A DNA stretch of 64,000 nucleotides from Ancylomarina euxina (GTDB lineage Bacteria; Bacteroidota; Bacteroidia; Bacteroidales; Marinifilaceae), in assembly GCF_003863355.1 (NCBI RefSeq), contig NZ_QQWG01000002.1:124001-188000 (forward strand). Reading direction: 5' to 3'. Positions 41,090 to 52,501 of this stretch are shown in pieces (position 1 is the first letter of the stretch; each line of letters starts with the position of its first letter). A program made the translations under genes and the position numbers. The notes below the pieces were generated by a model. That model was not told the origin of the DNA. It worked only from the letters and a program-made list of their open reading frames with translations, and made no database searches.

Positions 41090-42490
41090 TTGAAAGCAAA
41101 AACATTATTTGATAAGGTCTGGGATGCACATGTGGTAGAGCATGTTGAAGGTGGCCCAAACATCGTTTATATCGATAAGCATTTAATTCACGAGGTAACT
41201 AGCCCACAGGCTTTTTCAGGATTGGAGAGTAGAGGTTTAAAGGTCTTAAGACCTGAGAAAACATTGGGGACTCCCGATCATAATATCCCAACTGTGAATC
41301 AACATCTGCCAATAAAAGATGAACAGTCGCGCAAGCAGATTGAAACTTTAAGCGCAAACTGCGAGAAAAACAAGATTGAACTTTATGGTTTAAATCATCC
41401 CAATAATGGGATTGTGCATGTGGTTGGGCCAGAGATGGGACATACACAACCAGGCATGACATTAGTTTGTGGTGATAGTCACACATCAACTCATGGAGCT
41501 TTTGGAGCTGTGGCTTTTGGGATTGGAACTTCCGAGGTTGAAATGGTATTGGCAACGCAGTGTATCATGCAATCCAAACCTAAAAAGATGAGGATAACTA
41601 TTGATGGAGATTTGGCAAAAGGTGTTACGGCTAAAGATTTAACCCTATATGTGATTGCTCAATTGGGAACAGGTGGAGCTACAGGCTATTTCGTTGAGTA
41701 TGCTGGGGCAGCAGTTCGAAACCTTAGTATGGAAGGTCGAATGACGGTTTGTAATATGAGTATCGAGATGGGAGCTCGTGGGGGAATGATTGCTCCGGAT
41801 GATGCAACGTTTGAGTATGTGAAAGGTAGAGAGCATGCACCTAAAGGAGAGGCTTGGGAACAAGCTTTAGCAAAATGGAAGACTTTAAAAACCGATGAAG
41901 GTGCTGAGTTTGACATGGAATACACCTATAAGGCTGAAGATATTGAACCTAGGATTACTTATGGAACCAACCCTGGTATGGGAATGGGGATTACGGCTTT
42001 TATTCCTGCTGAATCTGATATTCAAGCTTCGGAGTTGCCGTCGTTTAAAAAGTCATTGGCTTATATGAACTATGAACTTGGAGAGCAAATTCTGGGTAAA
42101 AAGGTTGATTACGTTTTCGTTGGGTCTTGTACTAATGGTCGAATTGAAGATTTAAGAGCTTTTGCTTCTTTGGTGGCTGGTCGCAAAAAGGCCGATTCAA
42201 TCACGGCATGGATTGTTCCTGGTTCTAAAAAGGTCGAAAAGCAAGCAATTGAAGAAGGTTTAGTTGAAATTTTAGAAAAGGCTGGATTTGAAATGAGACA
42301 GCCTGGATGTTCGGCTTGTTTGGCAATGAATGAGGATAAGGTGCCTGCAAACAAATATTGTGTGTCAACTTCGAATCGAAATTTTGAAGGAAGACAAGGA
42401 CCAGGCTCAAGAACTTTATTGGCAAGTCCCCTCACTGCTGCCGCCGCAGCCATTACAGGTGTGATTAGTGATCCAAGAGAGTTCGTATAG
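41090..42490 (+). CDS. leuC: 3-isopropylmalate dehydratase large subunit (TTG start)
   Basis: [49 protein letters not shown]. Confidence 0.95.
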   Translation: MKAKTLFDKVWDAHVVEHVEGGPNIVYIDKHLIHEVTSPQAFSGLESRGLKVLRPEKTLGTPDHNIPTVNQHLPIKDEQSRKQIETLSANCEKNKIELYGLNHPNNGIVHVVGPEMGHTQPGMTLVCGDSHTSTHGAFGAVAFGIGTSEVEMVLATQCIMQSKPKKMRITIDGDLAKGVTAKDLTLYVIAQLGTGGATGYFVEYAGAAVRNLSMEGRMTVCNMSIEMGARGGMIAPDDATFEYVKGREHAPKGEAWEQALAKWKTLKTDEGAEFDMEYTYKAEDIEPRITYGTNPGMGMGITAFIPAESDIQASELPSFKKSLAYMNYELGEQILGKKVDYVFVGSCTNGRIEDLRAFASLVAGRKKADSITAWIVPGSKKVEKQAIEEGLVEILEKAGFEMRQPGCSACLAMNEDKVPANKYCVSTSNRNFEGRQGPGSRTLLASPLTAAAAAITGVISDPREFV

Positions 42491-42597
42491 TGAATTAGTC
42501 ATTGGTCAATAGTCACTAGAGTCTTTATGTTTTTTGACTTTTCGACTCTTTAACCTTTCAACTTTTAAACCTTTTTACTCATTATAAAACACAAACA

Positions 42598-43188
42598 ATG
42601 TCCGTAGATAAATTTACATTATTAGAATCATCTTGTGTACCACTTCCCATCGAGAATGTAGATACAGATCAAATTATACCCGCTCGTTTCCTAAAAGCCA
42701 CTAGTCGCGATGGCTTTGGAGAAAACCTATTTCGCGATTGGCGTTTTTCACCTTCAGGAGAGCCAGTGAAAGATTTCGTATTAAATCAATCTGAATATTC
42801 AGGAAAAGTCTTGGTTGCTGGAAAGAATTTTGGATCTGGTTCATCAAGAGAACATGCCGCCTGGGCAATTGCTGACTATGGTTTTAAAGTTGTAATCAGT
42901 AGTTTTTTTGCCGATATTTTCAGAAATAATGCCTTGAATAATGGTGTTTTACCAGTTCAAGTTTCTGCTGAATTCCTGAAAAAACTATTCAAGGTTGTCG
43001 AGAGTGATCATTCTCAGAAAGTAATTGTTGATCTGGAAAAACAAGAGCTCAAATATAATGATGAAGCTTGTCAGTTTGAGATTAATCCCTATAAAAAAGA
43101 CTGTTTATTAAATGGATTCGATGATATTGATTATCTCCTTAATAAAAAGAATAAAATTCAAGCCTTTGAGGAATCAAGCTTAAAGTAA
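42598..43188 (+). CDS. leuD: 3-isopropylmalate dehydratase small subunit
   Basis: [60 protein letters not shown]. Confidence 0.95.
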   Translation: MSVDKFTLLESSCVPLPIENVDTDQIIPARFLKATSRDGFGENLFRDWRFSPSGEPVKDFVLNQSEYSGKVLVAGKNFGSGSSREHAAWAIADYGFKVVISSFFADIFRNNALNNGVLPVQVSAEFLKKLFKVVESDHSQKVIVDLEKQELKYNDEACQFEINPYKKDCLLNGFDDIDYLLNKKNKIQAFEESSLK

Positions 43189-43285
43189 AGATGGTTAAAG
43201 GTTAAAGATCACGTTGAAGTTTGTCTGATAACCGATAACTTCTTTTTACTCATTTAAAATAAACTCATTCACAAATAAACAAAAC

Positions 43286-44362
43286 ATGTCTTATAAAATT
43301 GCAGTTTTAGCCGGTGATGGTATTGGACCCGAAATAGTTGCACAAGCACGTAAAGTCATTGAAGCAATAGCAGAAAAATACAAGCATCAAATTGAATATA
43401 CTGAAGCTCTTGTTGGGGCTGTTGCCATTGATGAAGTAGGCAATCCCTATCCTGATGATACACACGAGATTTGTATGAATTCGGATGCTGTTTTATTTGG
43501 AGCCATTGGTCATCCAAAGTTCGACAACGATCCATCAGCAAAAGTGCGTCCCGAACAAGGCTTGTTGGCAATGCGCCAAAAGCTGGGTTTGTATGCCAAT
43601 CTTCGCCCGGTAAACACATTCAAATCTTTGATTCATAAGTCGCCATTGAAAACAGAACTTGTTGATGGAGCAGATTTTATGTGCATACGAGAGCTAACAG
43701 GGGGGATTTATTTTGGTCGCCCACAAGGACGTTCTGAAGATGGACAAACAGCCTACGACACCTGCGTTTATGCCGTGGAAGAAATCGAGCGTATTGTTCG
43801 TTTGGGATTCGAGTTTGCAGGTAAACGTCGAAAGAGGTTGACTATTGTTGATAAGGCTAATGTTTTGGCAACGTCTCGATTGTGGAGAGAAACTGCACAA
43901 CGAATCGAACCAGAATATCCTGAAATAGAGGTCGAGTATATGTTTGTTGATAATGCGGCTATGCAAATTATCACCTGGCCTAAGCGTTTCGATGTGATGG
44001 TAACGGAGAATATGTTTGGAGATATTCTGACTGATGAGGCCAGTGTTATTTCCGGTTCAATGGGTATGTTGCCCTCAGCATCTATTGGTGTGAACACCTC
44101 TGTTTTTGAGCCAATTCACGGTTCATATCCTCAGGCCGCAGGCAAGAATATTGCCAACCCATGTGCTACTGTCCTTTCGGCTGCTATGATGTTTGAGTAT
44201 GCATTTGGCATGATGAAGGAGGGGGCTTTAATTCGTAAAGCAGTTGATGAGGCGCTCGAAGCAGGAGTCGTAACTGAAGATATTGCCGATGGTAAAAAAG
44301 CATATAGTACTGACCAAGTTGGTGATTGGTTGGCTGATTTTGTAAAGAACTATAGTTTGTAG
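43286..44362 (+). CDS. leuB: 3-isopropylmalate dehydrogenase
   Basis: [67 protein letters not shown]. Confidence 0.95.
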   Translation: MSYKIAVLAGDGIGPEIVAQARKVIEAIAEKYKHQIEYTEALVGAVAIDEVGNPYPDDTHEICMNSDAVLFGAIGHPKFDNDPSAKVRPEQGLLAMRQKLGLYANLRPVNTFKSLIHKSPLKTELVDGADFMCIRELTGGIYFGRPQGRSEDGQTAYDTCVYAVEEIERIVRLGFEFAGKRRKRLTIVDKANVLATSRLWRETAQRIEPEYPEIEVEYMFVDNAAMQIITWPKRFDVMVTENMFGDILTDEASVISGSMGMLPSASIGVNTSVFEPIHGSYPQAAGKNIANPCATVLSAAMMFEYAFGMMKEGALIRKAVDEALEAGVVTEDIADGKKAYSTDQVGDWLADFVKNYSL

Positions 44363-44412
44363 TTAGTCTTGATATTGAGGATTGGTTAGCCTTATAAACA
44401 GGACGAAGTTAG

Positions 44413-44439
44413 TTGCTCAGAGATTTAATCTCTGAGCAA
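44413..44439 (+). other. perfect hairpin between leuB and ilvA
   Basis: TTGCTCAGAGATT-t-AATCTCTGAGCAA; no downstream T run. Confidence 0.6.
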
Positions 44440-44461
44440 ACTTAAATTAAAAGGGAAAATT

Positions 44462-45727
44462 GTGTCAGAAAATAAGAAAGAATATTATCCGAAAATGTCG
44501 GAGATAGTCAAGGCGAATCAAAAGGTTCAGGATGTCGTCGTGGTATCGCCTTTGCTCAAGAATTTGAATCTATCTAGTAGATATCAAGCAAATATCCACC
44601 TAAAAAGGGAAGATTTGCAATTGGTTCGATCCTATAAGATAAGAGGTGCTTATAATAAAATATCAAGCCTAGGTAAAGCTTGTTTAGATAAAGGGATTGT
44701 TTGTGCAAGTGCAGGAAATCATGCTCAAGGTGTGGCATACTCTTGTCAGAAATTGAAATGTTTTGGAAGTATCTATATGCCCGAAACAACGCCTCGACAG
44801 AAGATTAAGCAGGTGAAAATGTTTGGGGGAGATTATGTGGAAGTTTTCCTTACTGGAGATACTTTCGACGATGCTTCCTCAAAGGCCATAGCAGATGCTG
44901 CAGAACTTGGCAAAACCTTTATTCATCCCTTTGATGACCCTAAAACCATTGAGGGGCAGGGAACAATTGGTTTGGAAATATTGCAACAATTCAATGAGCC
45001 GATTGATTACTTAATTCTGCCTATAGGAGGTGGAGGACTGGCTTCAGGTGTAGGGGCATGGATTAAAGAATTTAGTCCCAATACCAAAATTATAGGTGTA
45101 GAACCTCAAGGAGCTCCATCTATGAAATTGGCTTTGGATAACAAGTGTAATATCGCTCTTGAAAGTATCGATCGTTTTGTGGATGGAGCGGCGGTTCAGA
45201 AAGTGGGTAACCTCACATGGAAAATCTGTGAAAAGGTTTTGGATGATATTTTGGTTGTTCCCGAAGGTCTGATTTGCTCAACGATATTGCGCTTATATAA
45301 TGAGGATGCCATAGTTGCAGAACCGGCAGGTGTCTTATCAATTGCTGCTTTGGAGTTAATGGGCGATAAGATTCAAAGCAAAAATGTGGTTTGTGTGCTG
45401 AGTGGAAGCAATAACGATATAACCCGAATGGAAGAAATAAAGGAGAGAAGTCTCTTGTACGAAGGTTTGAAACATTATTTCATTGTTCGATTTCCACAAC
45501 GCTCAGGAGCTTTAAAAGAATTTGTAAACGATGTGCTCGATTCGGGTGATGATATCACTCATTTCGAATATTATAAAAAGAGTAGCCGTGAAAAGGGCCC
45601 AGCAGTGATAGGAATAGAGGTGCAGAAACCTGATGATTTACAACGATTACAGAATAGAATGACGGATCGCAACTTTGTTTTCGAATACCTGAATGATAAA
45701 ACAGATCTGTTTCAGTTTATAGTTTAA
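44462..45727 (+). CDS. ilvA: threonine dehydratase (GTG start)
   Basis: LKREDLQLVRSYKIRGAYNKIS, ASAGNHAQGVAYSCQKL, LPIGGGGLASGVG, C-terminal ACT-like. Confidence 0.93.
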   Translation: MSENKKEYYPKMSEIVKANQKVQDVVVVSPLLKNLNLSSRYQANIHLKREDLQLVRSYKIRGAYNKISSLGKACLDKGIVCASAGNHAQGVAYSCQKLKCFGSIYMPETTPRQKIKQVKMFGGDYVEVFLTGDTFDDASSKAIADAAELGKTFIHPFDDPKTIEGQGTIGLEILQQFNEPIDYLILPIGGGGLASGVGAWIKEFSPNTKIIGVEPQGAPSMKLALDNKCNIALESIDRFVDGAAVQKVGNLTWKICEKVLDDILVVPEGLICSTILRLYNEDAIVAEPAGVLSIAALELMGDKIQSKNVVCVLSGSNNDITRMEEIKERSLLYEGLKHYFIVRFPQRSGALKEFVNDVLDSGDDITHFEYYKKSSREKGPAVIGIEVQKPDDLQRLQNRMTDRNFVFEYLNDKTDLFQFIV

Positions 45728-45803
45728 GTATGTTTAGTTTAGAGAATAGGAGATTGGCCTAAAAGCAATCTCCTATTTATATGTCTTGATATTTGTCTAT
45801 TTT

Positions 45804-47876
45804 TTATTTTAGGTATTCAAGTATAAATCCATACATGTCTGCCTTCTGTCTGTATCTTTCGATGTGATTAATGGGACCATTATGGCCAGCGGACTTTTCA
45901 ACTCTTAAAAGGATAGGATTGATTTGTGCAGTTCTGTTTTGTAATCGTGCAACAAATTTGTACGAATGGAAAGGAGGAACTCGATCGTCATTTTCTGATG
46001 TCATCACCAACATGCAAGGATAATTCACATCTTCTTTAATATTATGAAGAGGAGAATAACTTAATAAATTTACGAAAGCTGTCGAGTCATTTACTGTGCC
46101 GTATTCATCGTGATGCATAACGCCAACAGTAAATTGTTCGAATCTAATCATATCCATTACGCCAACAACCGGCACAACGGCTGCGTATAGGTCGGGGCGT
46201 TGAATTGCTGCAGCTGCAACCACCAATCCTCCATTTGAAGCACCTGTTGCTGCTAATTTCTTTGGATTAGTATATCCTTCTTTTATTAAATATTCGGCAG
46301 CTGCATTAAAATCATCAAAAGAATTTTGTTTATGAAGTTTTCTTCCAGATAAAACCCAATGTTTTCCCAAATCACCACCTCCTCTAATATTGGCATATGC
46401 AAAAACACCCCCTTGCTCAAGAAAATAAACCAAGCCAGGATCAAATGATGGTGATGTTACTGATCCAAATCCACCATAAGCTTTAAGAAGTGTTGGGTTA
46501 TTCCCATCAAGTTTAATACCTTTTTTGTAAACGATATTCATCGGAACCTCTATGCCATCTTTTGATAAATAAGTAACCGATTTAGTTTCATGATTTTTGA
46601 AGTTATAGGTGATTTGAACATCTTCACCTGACTTGCGTTTGAATGTTTTAGTGTTGAATTCGTAAGAAAGTTGTGGTATGGTATATGAACTGATTCGGAA
46701 CAAGAGATTATCATCATCTTTCTCACCATAAAAACCATTGGCTGAATGACCTGCAGGCATTTCCAAAGCATATAGTTCTTTCCCCTGAAAATCAAAAATC
46801 TTAAGAATGGGGTGTTGATTGCTCTGGTAGATACAAATAATTCTATCTGATTTTATTCTGGTTGATAAAATTATTCCATATGGATACTCCGGTATGATTT
46901 CTCGCCATTGAAGAGGATGAGCCGGATCTATTTCTACAATACTACCATTATTGTTTTTAAGGGTATTTTTAATAATCAATTTACCATTGTGACTGTCTAG
47001 CAACCCAAAGCCCGATTTTTGTTTCATCAGAAGAGGACGTAAATAAGGCTGCTTTGCAAAATAGTCTATATAGAAGTAATTAAAATGATACTTGGTTTCT
47101 TCTCTCAGTAACAGAAATTGTTCATCTGAACTGACATAATAGCTAAACTGAATAGTTGGATCTTTTCTCTTAAAAATCAATTGATCCTGACTTTGTTCAT
47201 CGCCCAGTTTGTGGTAATAAATTTCTTCGCCAATAGTTTCGTTAAATTCGCCATGGTTGGGATAGCGCGAATAGAAGAAACCTTTGCCTTTCCACTCGAT
47301 TGATGAAAATTTAATGCCAGATAAATGATCTTTCAATTTATTGCCTGAAGGTAGTTTTACCACATTAATTTCACACCAATCACTACCGTTTCTATTGAAT
47401 TGATAAGCTAGATATTCAGAGTCTTTTGATAAGGAAAATCCGCGAATGTTTACCTTATCTTTTGATGAGATAAAATTTGGATCTACAAGGCAGGATTCAT
47501 GACCGTTGATCGTTTCCTGAAGATATAATCCTGGTGTTGCATGATTGTTGCGACGTGCGTAGAAAAAATAATACTTGCCTCGTTTTTGAACATTTTCGCT
47601 TAAAACAGTGCCGTATTTTTCAATCATATTTAGACTATTGTTCTTAATAGATGCTTTTTTCGTATATTTTCGTGTAAGTCTATTCTGATATTCAATCCAT
47701 TGCTTAACACGATCTGTTCTCACATCTTCCAGCCATCTGTAATCATCATGAATGATATAGTTATGGAAAAATGTATCAATTACTTTGTGTCTTGGAGATT
47801 CAGGATATTCAATTTGTTGAGCGTTTAATATTGTAAATAGGAATACAATGTGAAATGTAAGAATTAGTTTTTTCAT
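45804..47876 (-). CDS. prolyl oligopeptidase family S9A
   Basis: YDWLEDVR-like YRWLEDVRTDRVKQWIEYQNRLT; AYGGFGSVTSPSFDPGL; LAATGASNGGLVVAAAAIQRPDLY. Confidence 0.93.
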   Translation of the reverse strand: MKKLILTFHIVFLFTILNAQQIEYPESPRHKVIDTFFHNYIIHDDYRWLEDVRTDRVKQWIEYQNRLTRKYTKKASIKNNSLNMIEKYGTVLSENVQKRGKYYFFYARRNNHATPGLYLQETINGHESCLVDPNFISSKDKVNIRGFSLSKDSEYLAYQFNRNGSDWCEINVVKLPSGNKLKDHLSGIKFSSIEWKGKGFFYSRYPNHGEFNETIGEEIYYHKLGDEQSQDQLIFKRKDPTIQFSYYVSSDEQFLLLREETKYHFNYFYIDYFAKQPYLRPLLMKQKSGFGLLDSHNGKLIIKNTLKNNNGSIVEIDPAHPLQWREIIPEYPYGIILSTRIKSDRIICIYQSNQHPILKIFDFQGKELYALEMPAGHSANGFYGEKDDDNLLFRISSYTIPQLSYEFNTKTFKRKSGEDVQITYNFKNHETKSVTYLSKDGIEVPMNIVYKKGIKLDGNNPTLLKAYGGFGSVTSPSFDPGLVYFLEQGGVFAYANIRGGGDLGKHWVLSGRKLHKQNSFDDFNAAAEYLIKEGYTNPKKLAATGASNGGLVVAAAAIQRPDLYAAVVPVVGVMDMIRFEQFTVGVMHHDEYGTVNDSTAFVNLLSYSPLHNIKEDVNYPCMLVMTSENDDRVPPFHSYKFVARLQNRTAQINPILLRVEKSAGHNGPINHIERYRQKADMYGFILEYLK

Positions 47877-48073
47877 GTTTATATTAAAGGAAATGTAAAT
47901 TATTGATCATCATTCATTATTTAACAGAAAGTAAAGTTAAGTAATTATATTGTGAAAATAACTTTATGTATAGTTCGATAGGATTTCAAGATCAGATTTT
48001 TTTTAATTTTAAATTAGTTTACTTTTATGCTTTATTTTGTATTCTACATTTATTTCAATACTTACAGTTCGAT

Positions 48074-49657
48074 ATGCTAAAGTTTCTCTTTTCTATATTA
48101 TTCATTCAGTTTATTCTTTGTGAGACTTCAATTGCCCAGACAGACTGGTCTAAGCAGCTGGATCATTATATCTCGAAACGCGATGAGATAGATGCAGCTA
48201 AGAAGGAAACTATTAAAAACCTTTTGAAGGATTTACGATTTACCAGGGAAGAAAAAAATAGAGACAAGGAATTCTCAGCTTTAATGAAATCAGTAAAGGC
48301 TTACGAGTATTTTGTTTACGATTCAGCATTCAAATATGCACAAGCTGCTAATCTTTTGGCTTATCGTTTAAAAGATGAGTCGAAAATTGCAGAATCCAAG
48401 TCGAAGCTTAGCCTGATTATGCTTTTAAAAGGTTTGTATACTTCGTCAATTGATACATTAAATACGGTTGAATATCAATATTTGTCGAAAGATAAAAGGA
48501 AGGAGTTCTACAGCACTGCCTATCGGGCTTATTACGATTTATCGGGTTATTCACGAGACAAACATTATAGTGAGGCTTATAAAAAATTGGGGCATTATTA
48601 CAGTCGAAAATTGATTGACGAATTCCCCAAACCCTCTTTTGAGAAAGTCTTAGGAATGGCACTTCAGGAGATGGTTAGTGGAGAACTCTCAAAAGCTGAA
48701 AATCATTATTTCGATCTCTTGAATAACTTTAAATTGAATGATCATGAGACGGCTATTGTCACTTCAGGTTTGGGTTTTATTTATTCGGACAAGAATGAAA
48801 GCGAAAAGGCTAAGGAATTTCTGATGAGAGCTAGTATTGGCGACATTAAAGCGGGAATTAAGGAAACAACCGCTTGTCGATCCTTAGCTGAACTTTTCTA
48901 TAGAGAAGGCGATATTGATAAGGCATATCAGTACATCCTTTTGGCCAAAGCCGATGCTGACTTTTATGGTTCAGAGCAGCGTAAATTTGAAATTTCATAT
49001 ACGCTACCATTAATTGAATCGGCTCGTTTCCAAAAAGAGAATAAACAGAAGAAAATGATTGGTTTGATCAGCCTTTTGGTATTGACATTCTCATTGATAA
49101 TCCTTCGCCAATTGCAAAAGCTGAGACAAGCACGAAAGGAAATTGTAAATAGTAATGAGAATTTAACTTGTGTAAATGAATTGCTTCGTGAGGCTAGTCG
49201 TATTAAAGAAGAATATATTGGTTATTATTTCAACTTTAGTTCGCAATACATCGATAAGCTTGAAGATTTTAAGAAAAGTATTTCCCGACAGTTGATGACC
49301 AAATCCTATGATAATATTGAACAGGAGTTAAAGAAATACAATCCCAGGAATGAGCGTCAACGCCTTTTTGAGGACTTTGATCGGATTTTCCTAAAACTCT
49401 TTCCAGATTTTGTAAAGCGATTCAATCAGCTTTTTGATGAAAAGGATCGCATCGTTTTAAAAGACGATTTATCTCTGAATACCGACCTCCGAATTTTTGC
49501 TTTAATTCGAATTGGAGTGACTGACAGTGAGAAAATCGCCGGCATTCTCAATCTTTCGGTCAATACCATTTATACTTACAAAACTAAGATCAGGAATCGT
49601 TCCATCTACCCCAACGAAGCCTTTGATTTAAAGGTGATGGCGATAAAGTCGGTTTAA
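48074..49657 (+). CDS. DUF6377-type TPR / TM / C-terminal HTH regulatory protein
   Basis: Signal sequence, TPR-like repeats, central TM (MIGLISLLVLTFSLIILRQL), C-terminal LFPDFVKRFNQLF...RIGVTDSEKIAGILNLSVNTIYTYKTKIRNRS. Confidence 0.8.
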   Translation: MLKFLFSILFIQFILCETSIAQTDWSKQLDHYISKRDEIDAAKKETIKNLLKDLRFTREEKNRDKEFSALMKSVKAYEYFVYDSAFKYAQAANLLAYRLKDESKIAESKSKLSLIMLLKGLYTSSIDTLNTVEYQYLSKDKRKEFYSTAYRAYYDLSGYSRDKHYSEAYKKLGHYYSRKLIDEFPKPSFEKVLGMALQEMVSGELSKAENHYFDLLNNFKLNDHETAIVTSGLGFIYSDKNESEKAKEFLMRASIGDIKAGIKETTACRSLAELFYREGDIDKAYQYILLAKADADFYGSEQRKFEISYTLPLIESARFQKENKQKKMIGLISLLVLTFSLIILRQLQKLRQARKEIVNSNENLTCVNELLREASRIKEEYIGYYFNFSSQYIDKLEDFKKSISRQLMTKSYDNIEQELKKYNPRNERQRLFEDFDRIFLKLFPDFVKRFNQLFDEKDRIVLKDDLSLNTDLRIFALIRIGVTDSEKIAGILNLSVNTIYTYKTKIRNRSIYPNEAFDLKVMAIKSV

Positions 49658-49728
49658 CGATATTCGTCAGCCCCTAGTACCTAATAAGGGCTTGATCGTT
49701 TGTGTAAAGCTCAGAAAGCTCTAAGTAA

Positions 49729-49789
49729 AGTAATTATAATTTTATAATGCCACCAAATAGCTTTATGTGGAGTAATTATAATTTTATAA
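49729..49789 (+). repeat. two 19-bp direct repeats agtaattataattttataa, 42-bp period
   Basis: 49729-49747 and 49771-49789 identical; each contains ATTATAA-TT-TTATAA palindrome. Confidence 0.7.
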
Positions 49790-50163
49790 CGCCGTCAATC
49801 ACTCCTAGTTGAAGGCCTGGAGGTTTATCCAAGACAATGTTCATAACTTCGTGTAGGGGTGAAAAAAAACAATAACACAAGTCCGAGGAGGTGAACAAAG
49901 CATGCAAATTAATCTATTCCGTAATTGTTTTTAGAAGTGGAATTTCTGCAGATATGTTTGTTTTATGATATAAATCCTATTGGTAGCCTTTAGATCTTAT
50001 CTATATTTTAATGCATTTAAGTCTTGTTTAACTCGTCGTATATTAATGGTTTAGGTTTTTGTTTTGTCTTTATTCGTCTATATATTGCTTTATATTTTAG
50101 TTATTGGAAATTGAATGCTCTTATTTTGATTATCGAAAACAGTCAAAAACAAATTATAAAATC

Positions 50164-52242
50164 ATGAACATTAAAAGACTTTTATTTGGCTTGCTCATCC
50201 TGACAATGGCTATGGTTTCTTGTAATGGCAATATGCAAAAACAAGAACTTAAATCACCTGATGGTAAAATTGCCATTTCAATTAATCTTGAGACTGGTCA
50301 GCCAACTTATCAAGTTAACTTCAATGGGAAATCAGTTATTGATCCTTCAACATTGGGTTTCGATTTTACCAATATGCCAGCCATCAAGTCGGGCTGGGAA
50401 ATTGTATCAGTAAAACACACCAGTAGTAAGTCTACATGGGAAATGCCTTGGGGCGAAAAGCGCATGGTTGAAGATCACTTTAATCAACTTATTGTGTTTT
50501 TAGTAGAGAAAGAAGCACCCAACAGAAAAATGAATCTGGAGTTAAAAGCTTATAATGATGGGGTGGGGTTCAGATACGAATTCCCTGAGCAAGATGCTAT
50601 GAAAGAGGTATTGATTGCTGAAGAGAATACAGAGTTTAAGTTAACTGGCGACCATAAGGTCTGGTGGATTCCTGGAGACTGGGATATCTATGAACATCTT
50701 TATCATACGACCAAGTTCTCAGAGATTGATGCGACTAAATTGCGTGGTCATGCGAGTTTGGCACAAACATCAATACCTAATAATGCAGTGAACACACCGG
50801 TGAGTATGAAAACGGCTGAGGGAATCTATTTGAGTTTTCATGAAGCTAACCTGACGGATTATTCAGGAATGACACTGAAAGTTGATACTTCGAATATGAA
50901 GATGGTTTCTACTTTGGTAGGATCAGAAAGAACGGATTATAAGGTTAAGCGTAGTTTACCATTTCACACGCCTTGGAGAACCATTCAAATTGCTGAGAAA
51001 GCAGGTGATTTAATCCAATCAGACTTAATTGTAAATTTGAACGAACCGAACAAGATTGGAGATGTATCGTATTTCACCCCGATGAAGTATGTGGGTATAT
51101 GGTGGGATATGCACTTGGGAACCAAGACCTGGGATAAAGCCAGTGGAAGACATGGAGCTACTACTGAATATGCCAAGGAATTGATCGATTTTGCATCAGA
51201 AAATAATATCGGTGGTCTTTTGGTTGAAGGCTGGAACACAGGTTGGGAACACTGGATTGGTTTTGAAGATCGAGAAGGCGTTTTTGATTTTGTGACTTCG
51301 TATGATGATTACGATCTACCTGAAGTGGTACGCTATGGTAAAGAAAAAGGAGTAGAGTTGATTATGCACCATGAGACTTCTGCTGCACCTCGCACATACG
51401 ATCAACAATTGGATACGGCTTATCATTTGATGAATTCATTGGGTATCCATTCTGTTAAGACGGGTTATGTGGGCAAACTAATTCCTAAAGGGGAATATCA
51501 CCATGGACAGTGGATGGTGAATCATTACCGTCGTGCTTTGGAAATGGGAGCGAAGTATAAGGTGGCTGTGAATGCTCACGAACCAATTAAAGCAACGGGT
51601 TTACGCAGAACTTACCCCAATGCTATTGCTCGTGAAGGTTTGCGTGGACAGGAGTTTAACGCTTGGTCAAGTGATGGAGGTAATCCTGCAGAACACCTGC
51701 CAATTGTGGCTTTCACTCGTATGTTAGCAGGACCTATCGATTATACGCCGGGTATTTTCAATATTAAATTGAAGCCTTATAAAGAGAATAACCAGGTGAA
51801 TACGACTTTGGCGCATCAGTTAGCTCTATATGTTGTATTAAATAGCCCAATTCAGATGGTACCAGATTTAATTGAGAATTATAAAGGACATCCAGCTTTT
51901 CAGTTTATCCGCGATGTTGTGGTTAACTGGGAACAATCTAAAGTACTTAATGGTGAAATTGGTGACTTTGTGACCATTGCTCGACAAGACAGAGCTTCAA
52001 ACAACTGGTTTGTGGGTGCCATTAGCGATGAAAATGCCAGGGATATGAGCATTAATTTGGATTTCCTTCCAGCAGGGAAAAAGTATCAAGCTGTTCTTTA
52101 TTTGGATGGTGACAAAGCACATTGGGATAAAAACCCTACCGATTATAAGATTGAAAAGCTAATTGTAGACGCTAAGTCAACACTTGACTTACATCTTGCT
52201 GCAGGTGGTGGTGCAGCAATCTCTTTGATTGAAGTGAAATAA
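50164..52242 (+). CDS. glycoside hydrolase family 97 (SusB-like) lipoprotein
   Basis: LPSDGKIAISINLETGQPTYQVNFNGKSVIDPSTLGF-type N-terminus; KYVGIWWDMHLG; LIMHHETSAAPRTYDQQLDTAYHLMNSLGIHSVKTGYVG; VNAHEPIKATGLRRTYPN. Confidence 0.92.
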   Translation: MNIKRLLFGLLILTMAMVSCNGNMQKQELKSPDGKIAISINLETGQPTYQVNFNGKSVIDPSTLGFDFTNMPAIKSGWEIVSVKHTSSKSTWEMPWGEKRMVEDHFNQLIVFLVEKEAPNRKMNLELKAYNDGVGFRYEFPEQDAMKEVLIAEENTEFKLTGDHKVWWIPGDWDIYEHLYHTTKFSEIDATKLRGHASLAQTSIPNNAVNTPVSMKTAEGIYLSFHEANLTDYSGMTLKVDTSNMKMVSTLVGSERTDYKVKRSLPFHTPWRTIQIAEKAGDLIQSDLIVNLNEPNKIGDVSYFTPMKYVGIWWDMHLGTKTWDKASGRHGATTEYAKELIDFASENNIGGLLVEGWNTGWEHWIGFEDREGVFDFVTSYDDYDLPEVVRYGKEKGVELIMHHETSAAPRTYDQQLDTAYHLMNSLGIHSVKTGYVGKLIPKGEYHHGQWMVNHYRRALEMGAKYKVAVNAHEPIKATGLRRTYPNAIAREGLRGQEFNAWSSDGGNPAEHLPIVAFTRMLAGPIDYTPGIFNIKLKPYKENNQVNTTLAHQLALYVVLNSPIQMVPDLIENYKGHPAFQFIRDVVVNWEQSKVLNGEIGDFVTIARQDRASNNWFVGAISDENARDMSINLDFLPAGKKYQAVLYLDGDKAHWDKNPTDYKIEKLIVDAKSTLDLHLAAGGGAAISLIEVK

Positions 52243-52350
52243 TATGATGATACGAGAATGTGTTGATGTGATGATTTACTGATCCCATTCACAACTATTG
52301 TCAATATTAAGATTCTAAAGATCTCGTTCGATCCGATAACTATCGGATTT

Positions 52351-52387
52351 AATCCCAACTGTATGTCATGTGCAGTTGGGATTTTTT
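52351..52387 (+). terminator. intrinsic terminator downstream of GH97
   Basis: AATCCCAACTG...CAGTTGGGATT + T run. Confidence 0.8.
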
Positions 52388-52409
52388 GTTGCAGGTTGAT
52401 ACATAAAAA

Positions 52410-52436
52410 AAAGTCCCTCGATAATTGAGGGACTTT
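52410..52436 (-). terminator. intrinsic terminator of flavodiiron gene
   Basis: AAAGTCCCTC-gataatt-GAGGGACTTT; A run on + strand gives U tract on - transcript. Confidence 0.78.
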
Positions 52437-52501
52437 ATATATCAATTGATAAGCTCTAAGATGAATGCATAAATCTCAGATCTAAAATCTCAAATCTTTT
52501 T

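Noticed and set aside
41199-41555. Long antisense ORFs in the ilv-leu region (also 36206-36580, 42109-42453, 39723-40091, 43768-44097).
   Set aside because: Lie opposite well-supported enzyme genes, low-complexity or no recognisable domains; explained as shadow ORFs.
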